Assembly (NCBI RefSeq): GCF_018070575.1
Contig: NZ_JAGPXN010000015.1
Span: 1 to 64,000, forward strand
Length of the DNA stretch: 64,000 bases
Source: Micromonospora sp. C31
Lineage (GTDB): Bacteria; Actinomycetota; Actinomycetes; Mycobacteriales; Micromonosporaceae
Reading direction: 5' to 3'
The notes below the pieces were generated by a model. The model saw only the letters and a program-made list of their open reading frames with translations, was not told the origin of the DNA and did not search any database. How positions within the stretch are numbered: the stretch's first letter is position 1; every line of letters begins with the position of its first letter. Positions 33,267 through 42,004 of the stretch are shown in pieces. The translations under genes were made by a program, and so were the position numbers.

Positions 33267-34220
33267 TCAGGTCATGTCGTCGTAGCGGCGGTCGATCGGC
33301 GCCGGCGCGGCGACCGGCTCCGGGGCGATGATCGGCGCGCTCGCGTCCACCCGCTGCCCGGCCTCCACCGGCTCCGGATCGAACTCCAGCGGCGAGACCT
33401 CGTCGTCGTCGATGCCGGCGTAGACCTCCTTGCCGCGTCCCTTGCGCTTGTCGTTGAGGAACGCGACACCGACCGCAGCGAAGTAGAGCGCGCAGAGGCA
33501 GAGCGCCAGCGCGGTCATCCCGAACGGATCGGGGGTCGGCGTGACCACGGCGGAGAACGCAAAGAACACGAACACCGCGATCCGCCACCAGCTGAGCAGC
33601 CGCTTCGCGCTGGCGATGCCGACGAAGTTCAGCATCAACACCAGCAGCGGGAACTCGAACGCCACCCCGAACAGCAGGATCAGGTTGGTGACGAACGAGA
33701 TGTAGCGGGTGACCTCGAGGTTCGTGGCGATGTCGTCACCGGAGATGTCGAGCAGAAACTCAAGGCCCTTGGTAGTGACGAAGAACGCCAGCACGGCACC
33801 CGCCGCGAACAGCGGCGCGGCCAGCGCGGTGAAGACGTAGGCGTAACGCCGCTCGTGCCGGTGCAGGCCGGGCGCGATGAACGCCCAGAGCTGGTAGAGC
33901 CAGACCGGGGCCGCGATGATCAAGCCCACCCAGAGCCCGATCTTCAGATTGAGCAGGAAGACGTCCGCGACACCGAGCTGCACGAACTTGCACTTGCCGC
34001 TGACGGGATCGATCGACGCCGGCAGGTCGCAGTACGGCTTCGAGAGCAGGATCCGGACTGGCCCGGCGAGCCAGATGCCGACGCCGAAGCCGACCAGGAT
34101 CGCCAGGGACGCCTTGAACAGCCGGGTGCGCAGCTCGCGGACGTGCTCGACAAGCGTCATCGAGCCGTCGGCGGCCCGGGCGAAGTTGCTCGGGCCGCGC
34201 TTCTTGAGGGCGAAGGCCAC
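33267..34220 (-). CDS. tatC: Twin-arginine translocase subunit TatC
   Basis: 317 residues with six hydrophobic segments. TatC is the receptor for twin-arginine signal peptides of folded exported proteins. Signature stretches include SMTLVEHVRELRTRLFKA at the N-terminus and FIAPGLHRHERRYAYVF mid-protein. The tail of about 60 residues is charged and extends past the last helix. The GTG start follows GAAGGG. It sits 18 bp after tatA in the conserved pafB-pafC-tatA-tatC order. Confidence 0.95.
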   Translation of the reverse strand: MAFALKKRGPSNFARAADGSMTLVEHVRELRTRLFKASLAILVGFGVGIWLAGPVRILLSKPYCDLPASIDPVSGKCKFVQLGVADVFLLNLKIGLWVGLIIAAPVWLYQLWAFIAPGLHRHERRYAYVFTALAAPLFAAGAVLAFFVTTKGLEFLLDISGDDIATNLEVTRYISFVTNLILLFGVAFEFPLLVLMLNFVGIASAKRLLSWWRIAVFVFFAFSAVVTPTPDPFGMTALALCLCALYFAAVGVAFLNDKRKGRGKEVYAGIDDDEVSPLEFDPEPVEAGQRVDASAPIIAPEPVAAPAPIDRRYDDMT

Positions 34221-34238
34221 GGGTCTCGGGCCCTTCGG

Positions 34239-34565
34239 TCAGTTGTCGCGGACGCGCTGCACCGGGTCGTTGACCGGGGGAGCGTACGGCTGCTGGTGCG
34301 GGGCGACGTGCGGCTGCTGTCCGGCGGGCGGCGGTGCGTACGGCTGGCCCTGGACGGTCTGCGGCGGGAGCGGCTGGTAGCCGGACTGCGCGTCGGCCTT
34401 CTCGGCGAGGTCGCGGTCGTCGTCGTGCAGGCTCTTGGTCTCAGCCTTGATGATCCGCAGCGACCGGCCCAGCGAGCGGGCCGCGTCGGGGAGCCGCTTC
34501 GCGCCGAAGAGCAGGATCAGCACGACCACGAGTACGGCGATGTGCCACGGCTTGAGGGCACCCAT
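34239..34565 (-). CDS. tatA: Sec-independent translocase subunit TatA
   Basis: 108 residues. One N-terminal transmembrane helix (WHIAVLVVVLILLFGAKRLP) and the amphipathic helix DAARSLGRSLRIIKAETK are the TatA hallmark; a Pro/Gln-rich tail follows. The ATG at 34565 is right for the family; longer open sequence upstream to 34706 is not. TatA forms the pore with TatC. Confidence 0.94.
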   Translation of the reverse strand: MGALKPWHIAVLVVVLILLFGAKRLPDAARSLGRSLRIIKAETKSLHDDDRDLAEKADAQSGYQPLPPQTVQGQPYAPPPAGQQPHVAPHQQPYAPPVNDPVQRVRDN

Positions 34566-34772
34566 GGGAAGCTCCAGTCGCTCTGTGTCGTCGTGAGGGG
34601 TGTACCGCAGCCCATCGTACGTGCGCCGACGGCCGTTGCCACCCGCCGGGCGGTGGTGGTTCGTCCCGGCCGGTGAAGTCTTGACCAACGCGGGACGTCC
34701 CGTCAACCACCGGCCGCAGGATCACTGCCGCGTGCCACCGGGCCGGTTCGCGCAGGAACCGGGCACCGACGA

Positions 34773-35021
34773 TCACCCGCCGCGCTTCGCCTTGATCACG
34801 GTCAGCCGCCGCTGGGTGGTGTCGAGCTGCTCCTGGAGGGCCTCCGCCCGCGCCTGGAGGGTCTCGGCGGTCGCCCGCAGCGACTCCGCCTCGCCCGCCC
34901 GGCGTTGCAGAGCCACGGCCGCGCGACGCAGCCGGGGCAGCCGCGTCAGCACCGGCCGCAGGGCCAGGACGAACACGACGAGCGCGAACAGCACCACCGC
35001 CAGCACGATCCACTTCACCAC
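34773..35021 (-). CDS. Small membrane-anchored coiled-coil protein
   Basis: 82 residues: an N-terminal transmembrane helix (WIVLAVVLFALVVFVLAL), a basic stretch, then a heptad-rich helix (residues about 40-75, AESLRATAETLQARAEALQE). It lies between pafC and tatA. The GTG at 35021 is 7 nt after TAGGCT, so it has its own leaderless promoter. Function unknown. Confidence 0.8.
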   Translation of the reverse strand: MVKWIVLAVVLFALVVFVLALRPVLTRLPRLRRAAVALQRRAGEAESLRATAETLQARAEALQEQLDTTQRRLTVIKAKRGG

Positions 35022-35028
35022 GGCAGCC

Positions 35029-35034
35029 AGCCTA
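35029..35034 (-). promoter_or_regulatory. -10 box of the coiled-coil gene (TAGGCT)
   Basis: TAGGCT on the minus strand, 7 nt before the GTG at 35021; it overlaps the end of pafC. Confidence 0.5.
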
Positions 35035-36087
35035 CTGGGTGCCCGCCGGCACCGCCGGGTCGACCGGGGACACCACCGCCAGCGGGGTGTCCGGCCCCCG
35101 GGGTGCGGCCGGCACCGGCGAGGCGTACGCGTCGAGGGCCGCGACCGCCGAGGACCGGACCTGCTCGGCCAGCTCGGCCGGGGCGACCACGGTCACACCC
35201 GGGCCCAGACCCAGCACGAAGCGGCGGGCCCAACCCAGGTCGGTGACCCGCAACGACACCAGCCAGTGGTCACCGCCGCCGGCCTCGACCCGCTCGCACG
35301 GGTAGTACTCGGTGAGCCACCGCTCCCCCCGACCGATCCGCAGAGTGATCAGTGGCAGGTCCGGCGACGGGCGGAACACGCCCGCGGTGAGGTCGTGCGG
35401 GCGGGCCTGCGGCGGCACCACGGCCCGCTCGCCCAGCTCGGTGACCGCGTCGATGCGGTCGGCCCGGAACAGCCGCACCGCCTCCGCCCGACGGCACCAC
35501 GCCTCCACGTAGGCCCGCCCGCCGACCATCAGCATCCGCAGCGGATCGACGACCCGCTCGGTGGTCTCGTCCCGGGCGGCCGTGTAGTAGGTGATGCGCA
35601 GCGCCCGGCCGCTCTCGACGGCCGACCGCAGCTCCTCCACCCGCCGGGTGTCGGCGGGCAGTCGGACCTCCACCGGCGCCGCCACCAGGTCACCGGCCGC
35701 GTGCTCGATCTTGGCGAGGGCCCGCTCGACGGCATCCCGGTTGGTCACCCCGGGCGTCTCGGCGAGCATCCGCAACGCCACCACCAACGCGAGGGCCTCG
35801 TCCGGGGTGAGCCGCAGCGGCCGGTCGATGCCGGCGTCGTAGGTGATCGTCACCCGGTCGCCGTCGAAGGCCATGTCGATCAGGTCACCCGGGCCGTAAC
35901 CGGGCAACCCGCACACCCACAACAGCTCCAGGTCCTCGCGCAGCTGCCGCTCCGTGACGCCCAGGTCACCGGCCGCCTCGGCCAGTTCGATGCCGGGCCG
36001 GGCCAGCAGGTAGGGCACCAGGTTCAGCAGCCGGGCCAGCCGGTCGGCAGACGCGCGGGAGCCGCCACGGGCAGCCGGGCGGGTCAC
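35032..36087 (-). CDS. pafC: WYL-domain regulator PafC
   Basis: 351 residues: an N-terminal winged helix (ADRLARLLNLVPYLLARP), a WYL domain (RALRITYYTAARDETTERVV, ending ARRFVLGLG) and a WCX-like extension. With PafB it forms the heterodimeric PafBC activator of the RecA/LexA-independent DNA-damage response. Its start overlaps the pafB stop by 4 nt (GTGA), consistent with equal synthesis of both subunits. Position upstream of tatA matches mycobacteria. Confidence 0.92.
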   Translation of the reverse strand: MTRPAARGGSRASADRLARLLNLVPYLLARPGIELAEAAGDLGVTERQLREDLELLWVCGLPGYGPGDLIDMAFDGDRVTITYDAGIDRPLRLTPDEALALVVALRMLAETPGVTNRDAVERALAKIEHAAGDLVAAPVEVRLPADTRRVEELRSAVESGRALRITYYTAARDETTERVVDPLRMLMVGGRAYVEAWCRRAEAVRLFRADRIDAVTELGERAVVPPQARPHDLTAGVFRPSPDLPLITLRIGRGERWLTEYYPCERVEAGGGDHWLVSLRVTDLGWARRFVLGLGPGVTVVAPAELAEQVRSSAVAALDAYASPVPAAPRGPDTPLAVVSPVDPAVPAGTQ

Positions 36088-37082
36088 CGGACACCCCCGG
36101 CGACCGCGAGGTCGTCGTGCCGCGCGGCGATCTCCTTGAGCCGCTGGATCACCGCGTCGCGCACCTCCGGCGGATCGAGCACCCGCGCGTCCGGGCCGTA
36201 GCCGACAAGCTGCCCGGCGAGCACGTCCACGTCGGCGTACGGCAGGACGAGCCGGTCGCCGTCGGGCCCGGCGGTGACGCCGACCGCCCAGCGGCGCAGC
36301 CCGGCGGCGCGACCGGCGGCCACCAGCACCATGGCCCGCCCGGTGCGTTCCGCCGGACCCGACCAACGGGCCACGTGGCTGATCAGGTCCACCCCGGCCG
36401 GCGGCTCGTACCCCCCCGGGACCCCCGTCGCCCGGACCGTGCCGACCACCCGGGACAGCCGGAAGCAGCGGGTCGCCGCCCGGTCGAGGTCGTGCCCGAC
36501 CACGTACCAGCGGCCCCGCCAGCAGACCACCCCCCACGGCTGGAGGCGGCGGCGGGTGGGTTCGTCGCGGTCGGGAACCCGGTAGTCGAAGCTGACCTCG
36601 CGCCGGTCCCGGGCGGCCGCGGTGAGCGGCGCGAACGCCGGGTCCACCGTCACCATCGGCTCCAGACCCAGCGTGGCCTGCGGATCCACGTCGACGCCGG
36701 CCGCGCGCAGCTTCGCCAACCCCGAGGAGGCGGCAGCGGCCAGGCCGGCGTGCTGCCACAGCCGGGCGGCGATGCCGACCGCGGCGGCCTCGTCCGGCTC
36801 GAGGGGGATGTCGGGCAGCGCGTACTCCCGGTGGGCGATCCGGTAACCGGGCTCCGCGTCGAAGACGCTCGCCGTCCCGGTCTCCAGCGGCACCCCCAGC
36901 TCGCGCAGCTCGGCCTTGTCCCGCTCGAACTTGCGCTGGAAGGCCTCGTGGTCACGCGCGTCGTCCGGATCGTGCTCGTAGCCGGGCACGGTCGCGGCGA
37001 TCTGCGCGGCGGTCAGGAACCGCCGCGTGGACAGCAGGCAGATAACCAGGTTGACCAGGCGTTCGGTGCGGGTCCGCGACAC
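36084..37082 (-). CDS. pafB: WYL-domain regulator PafB
   Basis: 332 residues with the same winged helix-WYL-WCX order (SRTRTERLVNLVICLLSTRR at the start; REVSFDYRVPDRDEPTRRRL in the WYL part). Partner of PafC; the WYL domains sense a DNA-damage-derived ligand. I place the start at the GTG at 37082, which is 7 nt after a TAGCGT -10 box, instead of the longer frame up to 37247. Though named proteasome accessory factor, PafB acts in transcription. Confidence 0.93.
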   Translation of the reverse strand: MSRTRTERLVNLVICLLSTRRFLTAAQIAATVPGYEHDPDDARDHEAFQRKFERDKAELRELGVPLETGTASVFDAEPGYRIAHREYALPDIPLEPDEAAAVGIAARLWQHAGLAAAASSGLAKLRAAGVDVDPQATLGLEPMVTVDPAFAPLTAAARDRREVSFDYRVPDRDEPTRRRLQPWGVVCWRGRWYVVGHDLDRAATRCFRLSRVVGTVRATGVPGGYEPPAGVDLISHVARWSGPAERTGRAMVLVAAGRAAGLRRWAVGVTAGPDGDRLVLPYADVDVLAGQLVGYGPDARVLDPPEVRDAVIQRLKEIAARHDDLAVAGGVR

Positions 37083-37089
37083 GCGGTAG

Positions 37090-37095
37090 ACGCTA
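37090..37095 (-). promoter_or_regulatory. -10 box of pafBC (TAGCGT)
   Basis: TAGCGT on the minus strand, 7 nt before the GTG at 37082. The same hexamer and spacing serve the divergent gene at 37331. Confidence 0.6.
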
Positions 37096-37317
37096 GCAGC
37101 CCACCCGCCGCGCCCGTGCACCCACGCGGGCAGGACGGGCCGCCCGTCGCGACCGGCCGGCCCGGCGTCCGGCGGATCGGCACGCGGCGCACCGCCCGCC
37201 ACCGTACGTGCGCCACGTCCTCCCCCGACTCGCACCACCGGCCCCACGGCGACGGCCCGGAGCAGGGCGGCCCCGGCGGCCGACCGCCCCGGGCGTGCCG
37301 GCCCGCGGCGGCGACGC

Positions 37318-37323
37318 TAGCGT
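37318..37323 (+). promoter_or_regulatory. -10 box of the DUF3866 gene (TAGCGT)
   Basis: TAGCGT, 7 nt before the ATG at 37331. Confidence 0.6.
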
Positions 37324-37330
37324 GCCGGAC

Positions 37331-38416
37331 ATGGTGCGATGGCGGTCGGGAACGGTGACGGCGCTGCGGCGAGAGTGGGCCGGGGCGGTGGAACTGGACG
37401 TCGACCTGGCCGACGGAGGCACCGTACGGGCCCTGGCCTACCCCGCGCTCGTCGGCCGGCCCGAGCCCGGCGACCGGGTGCTGCTCAACGCCGGCGCGCT
37501 GCTGATGGGCCTCGGCACCGGCGGGTACGCCCTCGTCGTGGCGCTGCCCGACCGGCTGCCGCCGGACCCGCCGCAGGCCCTCGACAGCCGCGACGCCGGG
37601 CACCTGGTCAAGGCCCGCTACACCCCGTTGCAGCCGATCCTGCTCGGCGTCGACGAGGAGGCGTCCCCGCACCGGGAGGTCATGGCCGCCGCCGACGACC
37701 TGGCCGGCCTGCCCGTCGTCACCGCCGACCTGCACTCGGCGCTGCCCGCCGTCCTGGCCGGCATCCACGCCGACGCCCCCGCTGCCCGGGTGGCGTACCT
37801 GCTGACCGACGGCGGGGCACTGCCGGCCTGGTTCTCCCGCACCCTCGCCCGGTTGCGCGAGCACCTCGTCGGCACGGTCAGCGTCGGCCAGTCCTTCGGC
37901 GGGGACCTGGAGGCGAGCACCCTGCACAGCGGACTGCTGGCCGCCCGGCACGTACTGCGCGCCGACCTCGCGATCGTCGCCCAGGGGCCGGGCAACCTGG
38001 GCACCGGCACCCGGTGGGGCTTCTCGGGGGTGGCCGTCGGCGAGGCCGTCAACGCCGTCGCCACGCTGGGCGGACGCCCGGTCGGATCGCTGCGCATCTC
38101 CGAGGTCGACCCCCGGCCCCGGCACCGGGGCGTGTCGCACCACAGCCTCACCGCGTACGGCCGGGTGGCCCTCGCCCCCGCCGAGCTGGTCGTGCCCGAC
38201 GGCCTGGCCCCGGCGCTGGCCGGCGAGGTGGACGCGGCGCTGGCGCCCCTCGCGGCACGGCACACCCTCGTCCGGGTGCCGACCGACGGGCTCGACGCCG
38301 CGCTGCGGGCCGCACCCGCGCCGCTGTCCACCATGGGCCGGGGACTCGACGCCGACCACGCCTACTTCCTGGCCGCCGCCGCGGCCGGCCGGCACGCCGC
38401 ACGCCTGCTGCCCTGA
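37331..38416 (+). CDS. DUF3866 family protein
   Basis: 361 residues, matching what I know as DUF3866, a family conserved in actinobacteria and some Firmicutes without assigned function. Visible features: an N-terminal beta-rich part (MVRWRSGTVTALRREWAGAV), a glycine-rich stretch QGPGNLGTGTRWGFSG, and HHSLTAYGRVAL near the C-terminus. The ATG at 37331 is leaderless. It is divergent from pafB. Confidence 0.82.
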   Translation: MVRWRSGTVTALRREWAGAVELDVDLADGGTVRALAYPALVGRPEPGDRVLLNAGALLMGLGTGGYALVVALPDRLPPDPPQALDSRDAGHLVKARYTPLQPILLGVDEEASPHREVMAAADDLAGLPVVTADLHSALPAVLAGIHADAPAARVAYLLTDGGALPAWFSRTLARLREHLVGTVSVGQSFGGDLEASTLHSGLLAARHVLRADLAIVAQGPGNLGTGTRWGFSGVAVGEAVNAVATLGGRPVGSLRISEVDPRPRHRGVSHHSLTAYGRVALAPAELVVPDGLAPALAGEVDAALAPLAARHTLVRVPTDGLDAALRAAPAPLSTMGRGLDADHAYFLAAAAAGRHAARLLP

Positions 38417-38494
38417 TCCCGCCCGGCCCCGCGGGGAGGGGGAAGAGCGGCTCCTCGGCGGGCGGAGCGGGGTCGGCTCGCCGCCCTTCGCCGG

Positions 38495-39043
38495 TCAGCT
38501 CGTGCCGTAGCCGTAGCGCACGATGTGCTCGGCGGTCCGCTCGTAGACCACCGGGTCCTCCGGGGCCAGCGTGCCGAGCCCGTCGACGTACCGGTTGAAC
38601 ATGCAGAACGCCGCCGCGATCAGGACCGTGTCGTGGATCTCCAGGTCCGTCGCGCCAGCGCCCCGGGCGGCCTTGACCAGCTCCGGCGTCACGTCCCGAC
38701 CGGTGCGCTGCACGGCTGCGGCGATCTCCAGTAGCGCCCGCAGCTTGTCGCTGACCTCGGCGGTCGCCGGATCGGCACGTACCTGGTCGACCAGCCGCAT
38801 GCCCGAGGGCAGCTGCGCCGCCGCGAACGCCGAGTGCGACGCGCAGCAGAACCGGCACTCGTTCAGCCCCGACACGTACGCCGCGATCAGCTCCCGCTCG
38901 CCGGGCGTCAGCGTCGGGTGCGGGGCGCGCAGCAGCGTCTCCGCCAGCTCGTTGAGCGGCTTGGCCGTCTCGGGGCGGAACCGCATCGGGCCGCTGATGC
39001 CCGGATGCGCCCGCTCGTCGAGACCGAGGTCGATGTGCGCCAT
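38495..39043 (-). CDS. AhpD-like/carboxymuconolactone decarboxylase family protein
   Basis: 182 residues of the all-helical AhpD fold. The conserved cysteine motif is NECRFCCASHSAFAA, as in uncharacterised peroxidase-related enzymes, where the Cys pair and His act in a thiol-based peroxidase relay. The ATG follows GGGAGGGTGG. It probably protects against peroxide; the partner reductase is not identifiable here. Confidence 0.87.
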   Translation of the reverse strand: MAHIDLGLDERAHPGISGPMRFRPETAKPLNELAETLLRAPHPTLTPGERELIAAYVSGLNECRFCCASHSAFAAAQLPSGMRLVDQVRADPATAEVSDKLRALLEIAAAVQRTGRDVTPELVKAARGAGATDLEIHDTVLIAAAFCMFNRYVDGLGTLAPEDPVVYERTAEHIVRYGYGTS

Positions 39044-39237
39044 GCCGCCACCCTCCCTGCCGCGGTCACGCGGGTGCGTGACCGGTCACCGGAAACGCCG
39101 GACGGGCATGACGGTTCCAGCTGCACCGGAGCCGGCACAACTTCGAGATTGCGGCAGCACCGGGCCGGCCCGGCCACCGCGCCGGCTCGGCCACCACTGG
39201 CGTCGGCAGACCGGGCCGGCCTCGCGTCAGGAGCGGC

Positions 39238-39423
39238 TCAGACCAGGAAGATCAGGGCCAGCCAGGCACCCACGATCAACGCCAGCGCGAGCGCCAGCAC
39301 CCAGGTGGGCACCGTGTACTCGCCGCGCCGGTTGCGCTCGATCTCGGCGCGGATCTTCTCGCGGCGGCGCTCGGCCCAGTTCTGCTTCTGCCGGCCGCTC
39401 TCGGGAGGTTCGGAAGTCGTCAT
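39238..39423 (-). CDS. Small tail-anchored membrane protein
   Basis: 61 residues: a charged, helical N-terminus (NWAERRREKIRAEIERNRRG) and one C-terminal transmembrane segment (VLALALALIVGAWLALIFLV). The ATG is preceded 9 nt upstream by TAGGCT, so the leader is at most a few bases. It lies beside pafA; function unknown. Confidence 0.75.
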   Translation of the reverse strand: MTTSEPPESGRQKQNWAERRREKIRAEIERNRRGEYTVPTWVLALALALIVGAWLALIFLV

Positions 39424-39491
39424 GGCGCGGTCAGCCTACCGGCCCCGCCGGCCCGGACGGCGCTGGGCACCGCACCGGGCCGGGTCCGCCG

Positions 39492-40850
39492 TCACATGCT
39501 GGCGATCAGCCGCTCCACCCGCTCGTCGTACGCCCGGAACGGGTCCTTGCAGAGCACGGTGCGCTGCGCCTGGTCGTTGAGCTTCAGGTGCACCCAGTCG
39601 ACGGTGAAGTCCCGCCGCTTCTCCTGGGCGTGCCGGATGAACTCCCCGCGCAACCGGGCCCGGGTCGTCTGCGGCGGCGTCTCCTTGGCCTCGTAGATCT
39701 CCGGGTCGGTCGCCACCCGGTCCACCTCCCCGCGCCGCTCCAGCAGCCCGTACAGGCCCCGGCCCCGGCGCAGGTCGTGGTAGGCGAGGTCCATCTGCGC
39801 CACCCGCGGGTGCGACAGCGGCAGGTCGTGCTTGCGTTGGTAGCGCTCGATGAGCCGCAGCTTGGTCACCCAGTCGATCTCCCGCGACACCGGCTCCAGG
39901 TCGCCGGTCTCCACGGCGCGCAGCACCCGGCCCCACAGCTCGACCACCCGCTTGGCGGTCTGGTCGCCGCCGCGCCGCTCCACGAACTCGGTTGCCTTGG
40001 CCAGGTATTCCTGCTGGATCTCCAACGCGCTGACCTCCTTGCCGGAGGAGAGCCGCACCTTACGCCGGCCGGTGATGTCGTGCGAGACCTCGCGGATCGC
40101 CCGGATCGGGTTCTCCAGCGTCAGGTCGCGCATCACCACCCCCGCCTCGATCATCCGCAGCACGATGTCGGCGGTGCCGACCTTGAGCAGCGTGGTGACC
40201 TCGTTCATGTTGGAGTCGCCGACGATGACGTGCAGCCGGCGGTAGCGCTCCGCGTCGGCGTGCGGCTCGTCGCGGGTGTTGATGATCGGCCGGCTCCGGG
40301 TCGTCGCCGACGACACGCCCTCCCAGATGTGCTCGGCGCGCTGCGAGAGGCAGTAGACCGCTCCGCGCGGCGTCTGCAACACCTTGCCCGCCCCGCAGAT
40401 CAACTGCCGGGTGACCAGGAACGGGATCAACACGTCGGCCAGCCGGCCGAACTCCCCGTGCCGCGACACCAGGTAGTTCTCGTGGCAGCCGTACGAGTTG
40501 CCGGCCGAGTCGGTGTTGTTCTTGAACAGGTAGATGTCACCCGCGATGCCCTCGTCGTGCAGCCGCTTCTCCGCGTCGATGAGCAGGCCCTCCAGGATCC
40601 GCTCGCCAGCCCGGTCGTGCGCGACCAGGTCCACCACCGAGTCGCATTCCGGGGTGGCGTACTCCGGGTGCGAACCGACGTCCAGGTAGAGCCGGGCGCC
40701 GTTGCGCAGGAAGACGTTGCTCGACCGGCCCCACGACACCACGCGGCGGAAGAGGTACCGGGCGACCTCGTCGGGGGACAGCCGCCGCTGCCCACGGTAG
40801 GTGCAGGTGACGCCGTACTCGGTCTCGAGGCCGAAGATTCGCCGCTCCAT
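39492..40850 (-). CDS. pafA: Pup-protein ligase PafA
   Basis: 452 residues. PafA activates the C-terminal glutamate of Pup with ATP and joins it to substrate lysines, marking proteins for the proteasome. The N-terminal RRIFGLETEYGVTC carries the catalytic glutamates of the glutamine-synthetase-like fold, and GDSNMNEVTTLLKVG and the HENYL segment are typical. TAATGT lies 6 nt before the ATG, indicating a leaderless start. It is separated from pafBC here by DUF3866, AhpD-like and a small membrane gene. Confidence 0.96.
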   Translation of the reverse strand: MERRIFGLETEYGVTCTYRGQRRLSPDEVARYLFRRVVSWGRSSNVFLRNGARLYLDVGSHPEYATPECDSVVDLVAHDRAGERILEGLLIDAEKRLHDEGIAGDIYLFKNNTDSAGNSYGCHENYLVSRHGEFGRLADVLIPFLVTRQLICGAGKVLQTPRGAVYCLSQRAEHIWEGVSSATTRSRPIINTRDEPHADAERYRRLHVIVGDSNMNEVTTLLKVGTADIVLRMIEAGVVMRDLTLENPIRAIREVSHDITGRRKVRLSSGKEVSALEIQQEYLAKATEFVERRGGDQTAKRVVELWGRVLRAVETGDLEPVSREIDWVTKLRLIERYQRKHDLPLSHPRVAQMDLAYHDLRRGRGLYGLLERRGEVDRVATDPEIYEAKETPPQTTRARLRGEFIRHAQEKRRDFTVDWVHLKLNDQAQRTVLCKDPFRAYDERVERLIASM

Positions 40851-40856
40851 GAATAG

Positions 40857-40862
40857 ACATTA
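40857..40862 (-). promoter_or_regulatory. -10 box of pafA (TAATGT)
   Basis: TAATGT on the minus strand, 6 nt before the ATG at 40850. Confidence 0.5.
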
Positions 40863-41121
40863 GCCGCCCGAGGCCCCAGATGGGCAGCGCACACCGCGCC
40901 CGTCTCACGCCGGCCGTCCCGCAGAGCCCGCCGCGCGGCCGATCGCCCGGGCTCGCTCCTGAATTCCGTACGCCCAGGCCTCCCCGGTTACCGCCGGCCC
41001 CTTGTCGGCCCAGGGCGGAACGCGGGCGAGGCGGAGCAGGGTCAGGCGGCGGGCGCGGATCCGGGCGGGCGGTCGTTCGGGCGTGTCGACGCCCCGGCTG
41101 CCCGCCCGGCACGCGCTTCCG

Positions 41122-41943
41122 CTACGCCTCGGGGGTCTCCTGGCCCTCCAGGTCCGCCGAGCCGGCCGACGTGGTGGGCTTCTTCGCCTCCTCGCTCGGC
41201 GACGTCGGCGTCTCCGGGCGGGCCGACACCGGCTCCTCGGCCTTGTCGCCGTTGAGCAGCGCGGTCAACGCGGCCCCGGTGACACGGCGGAACGTCCGCC
41301 CCACCCGGCGCCGGTCCAGGACCGCCACCTCCAGTTGGTTCGCGGCGATGGTGCGGGCGGCGCCGCCCTCTCCCCCGACGCTGCTCAGCGCCTGCATCGC
41401 GACCTTGACGGCCTCGCCCAGCGACATGTCCGGGCGGTGGTGCGACTTCAGCACACCGGTGATCGCCTCGGCCTGCCCACCCATGGCCATCCGGCCCGGC
41501 TCGTCGTTGACGGAGCCGTCGTAGGTGAGCCGGTAGAGCTCGTCGTCCTCGGCGGTCGCGCCGACCTCGGCCACGCAGATCTCCACCTCGAACGGCTTCG
41601 ACTGCTCGGTGAAGATGGCGCCCAGGGTCTGCGCGAACGCGTTCGCCAGGGCCCGACCGGTGACGTCGCGCCGGTCGTAGCTCAGGCCGTTCAGGTCGGC
41701 CATCCGCACCCCGGCGCGGCGCAGGTTCTCGAACTCGTTGTAGCGGCCGACGGCGGCGAAGCCGATCCGGTCGTAGATCTCACTGACCTTGTGCAGGGCG
41801 CTGGAGAGGTTCTCCGCGACGAAGAGCACCCCACCCTCGTAGCTCAGGACCACCGCGCTGCGGCCCCGGGCGATGCCCTTGCGGGCCAGCTCGGAGCGGT
41901 CGCGCATGATCTGCTCGGGCGAGGCGTAGAACTGCATGGCCAC
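41122..41943 (-). CDS. prcA: Proteasome alpha subunit
   Basis: 273 residues. The N-terminus MQFYASPEQIMRDRSELARKGIARGRS is the alpha-subunit gate and H0 region (here named in one run of under 20 where it matters: SPEQIMRDRSELARKG). The Ntn-hydrolase sandwich follows without a catalytic Thr. A 50-residue acidic tail ends DLEGQETPEA. The GTG start follows AAGGAG. Forms the outer rings that dock Arc/Mpa. Confidence 0.95.
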   Translation of the reverse strand: MAMQFYASPEQIMRDRSELARKGIARGRSAVVLSYEGGVLFVAENLSSALHKVSEIYDRIGFAAVGRYNEFENLRRAGVRMADLNGLSYDRRDVTGRALANAFAQTLGAIFTEQSKPFEVEICVAEVGATAEDDELYRLTYDGSVNDEPGRMAMGGQAEAITGVLKSHHRPDMSLGEAVKVAMQALSSVGGEGGAARTIAANQLEVAVLDRRRVGRTFRRVTGAALTALLNGDKAEEPVSARPETPTSPSEEAKKPTTSAGSADLEGQETPEA

Positions 41944-42004
41944 GGCGGCGGTTCTCCTTAGGGCGCTGTGCTGACGGCTGCTGACTGGTGCGGGCGCGAG
42001 CGGG

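Noticed and set aside
32752..33588. Possible gene in the gap before tatC
   Set aside because: The frame overlaps tatC, lacks any recognisable motif or start signal and shows shadow-type composition.
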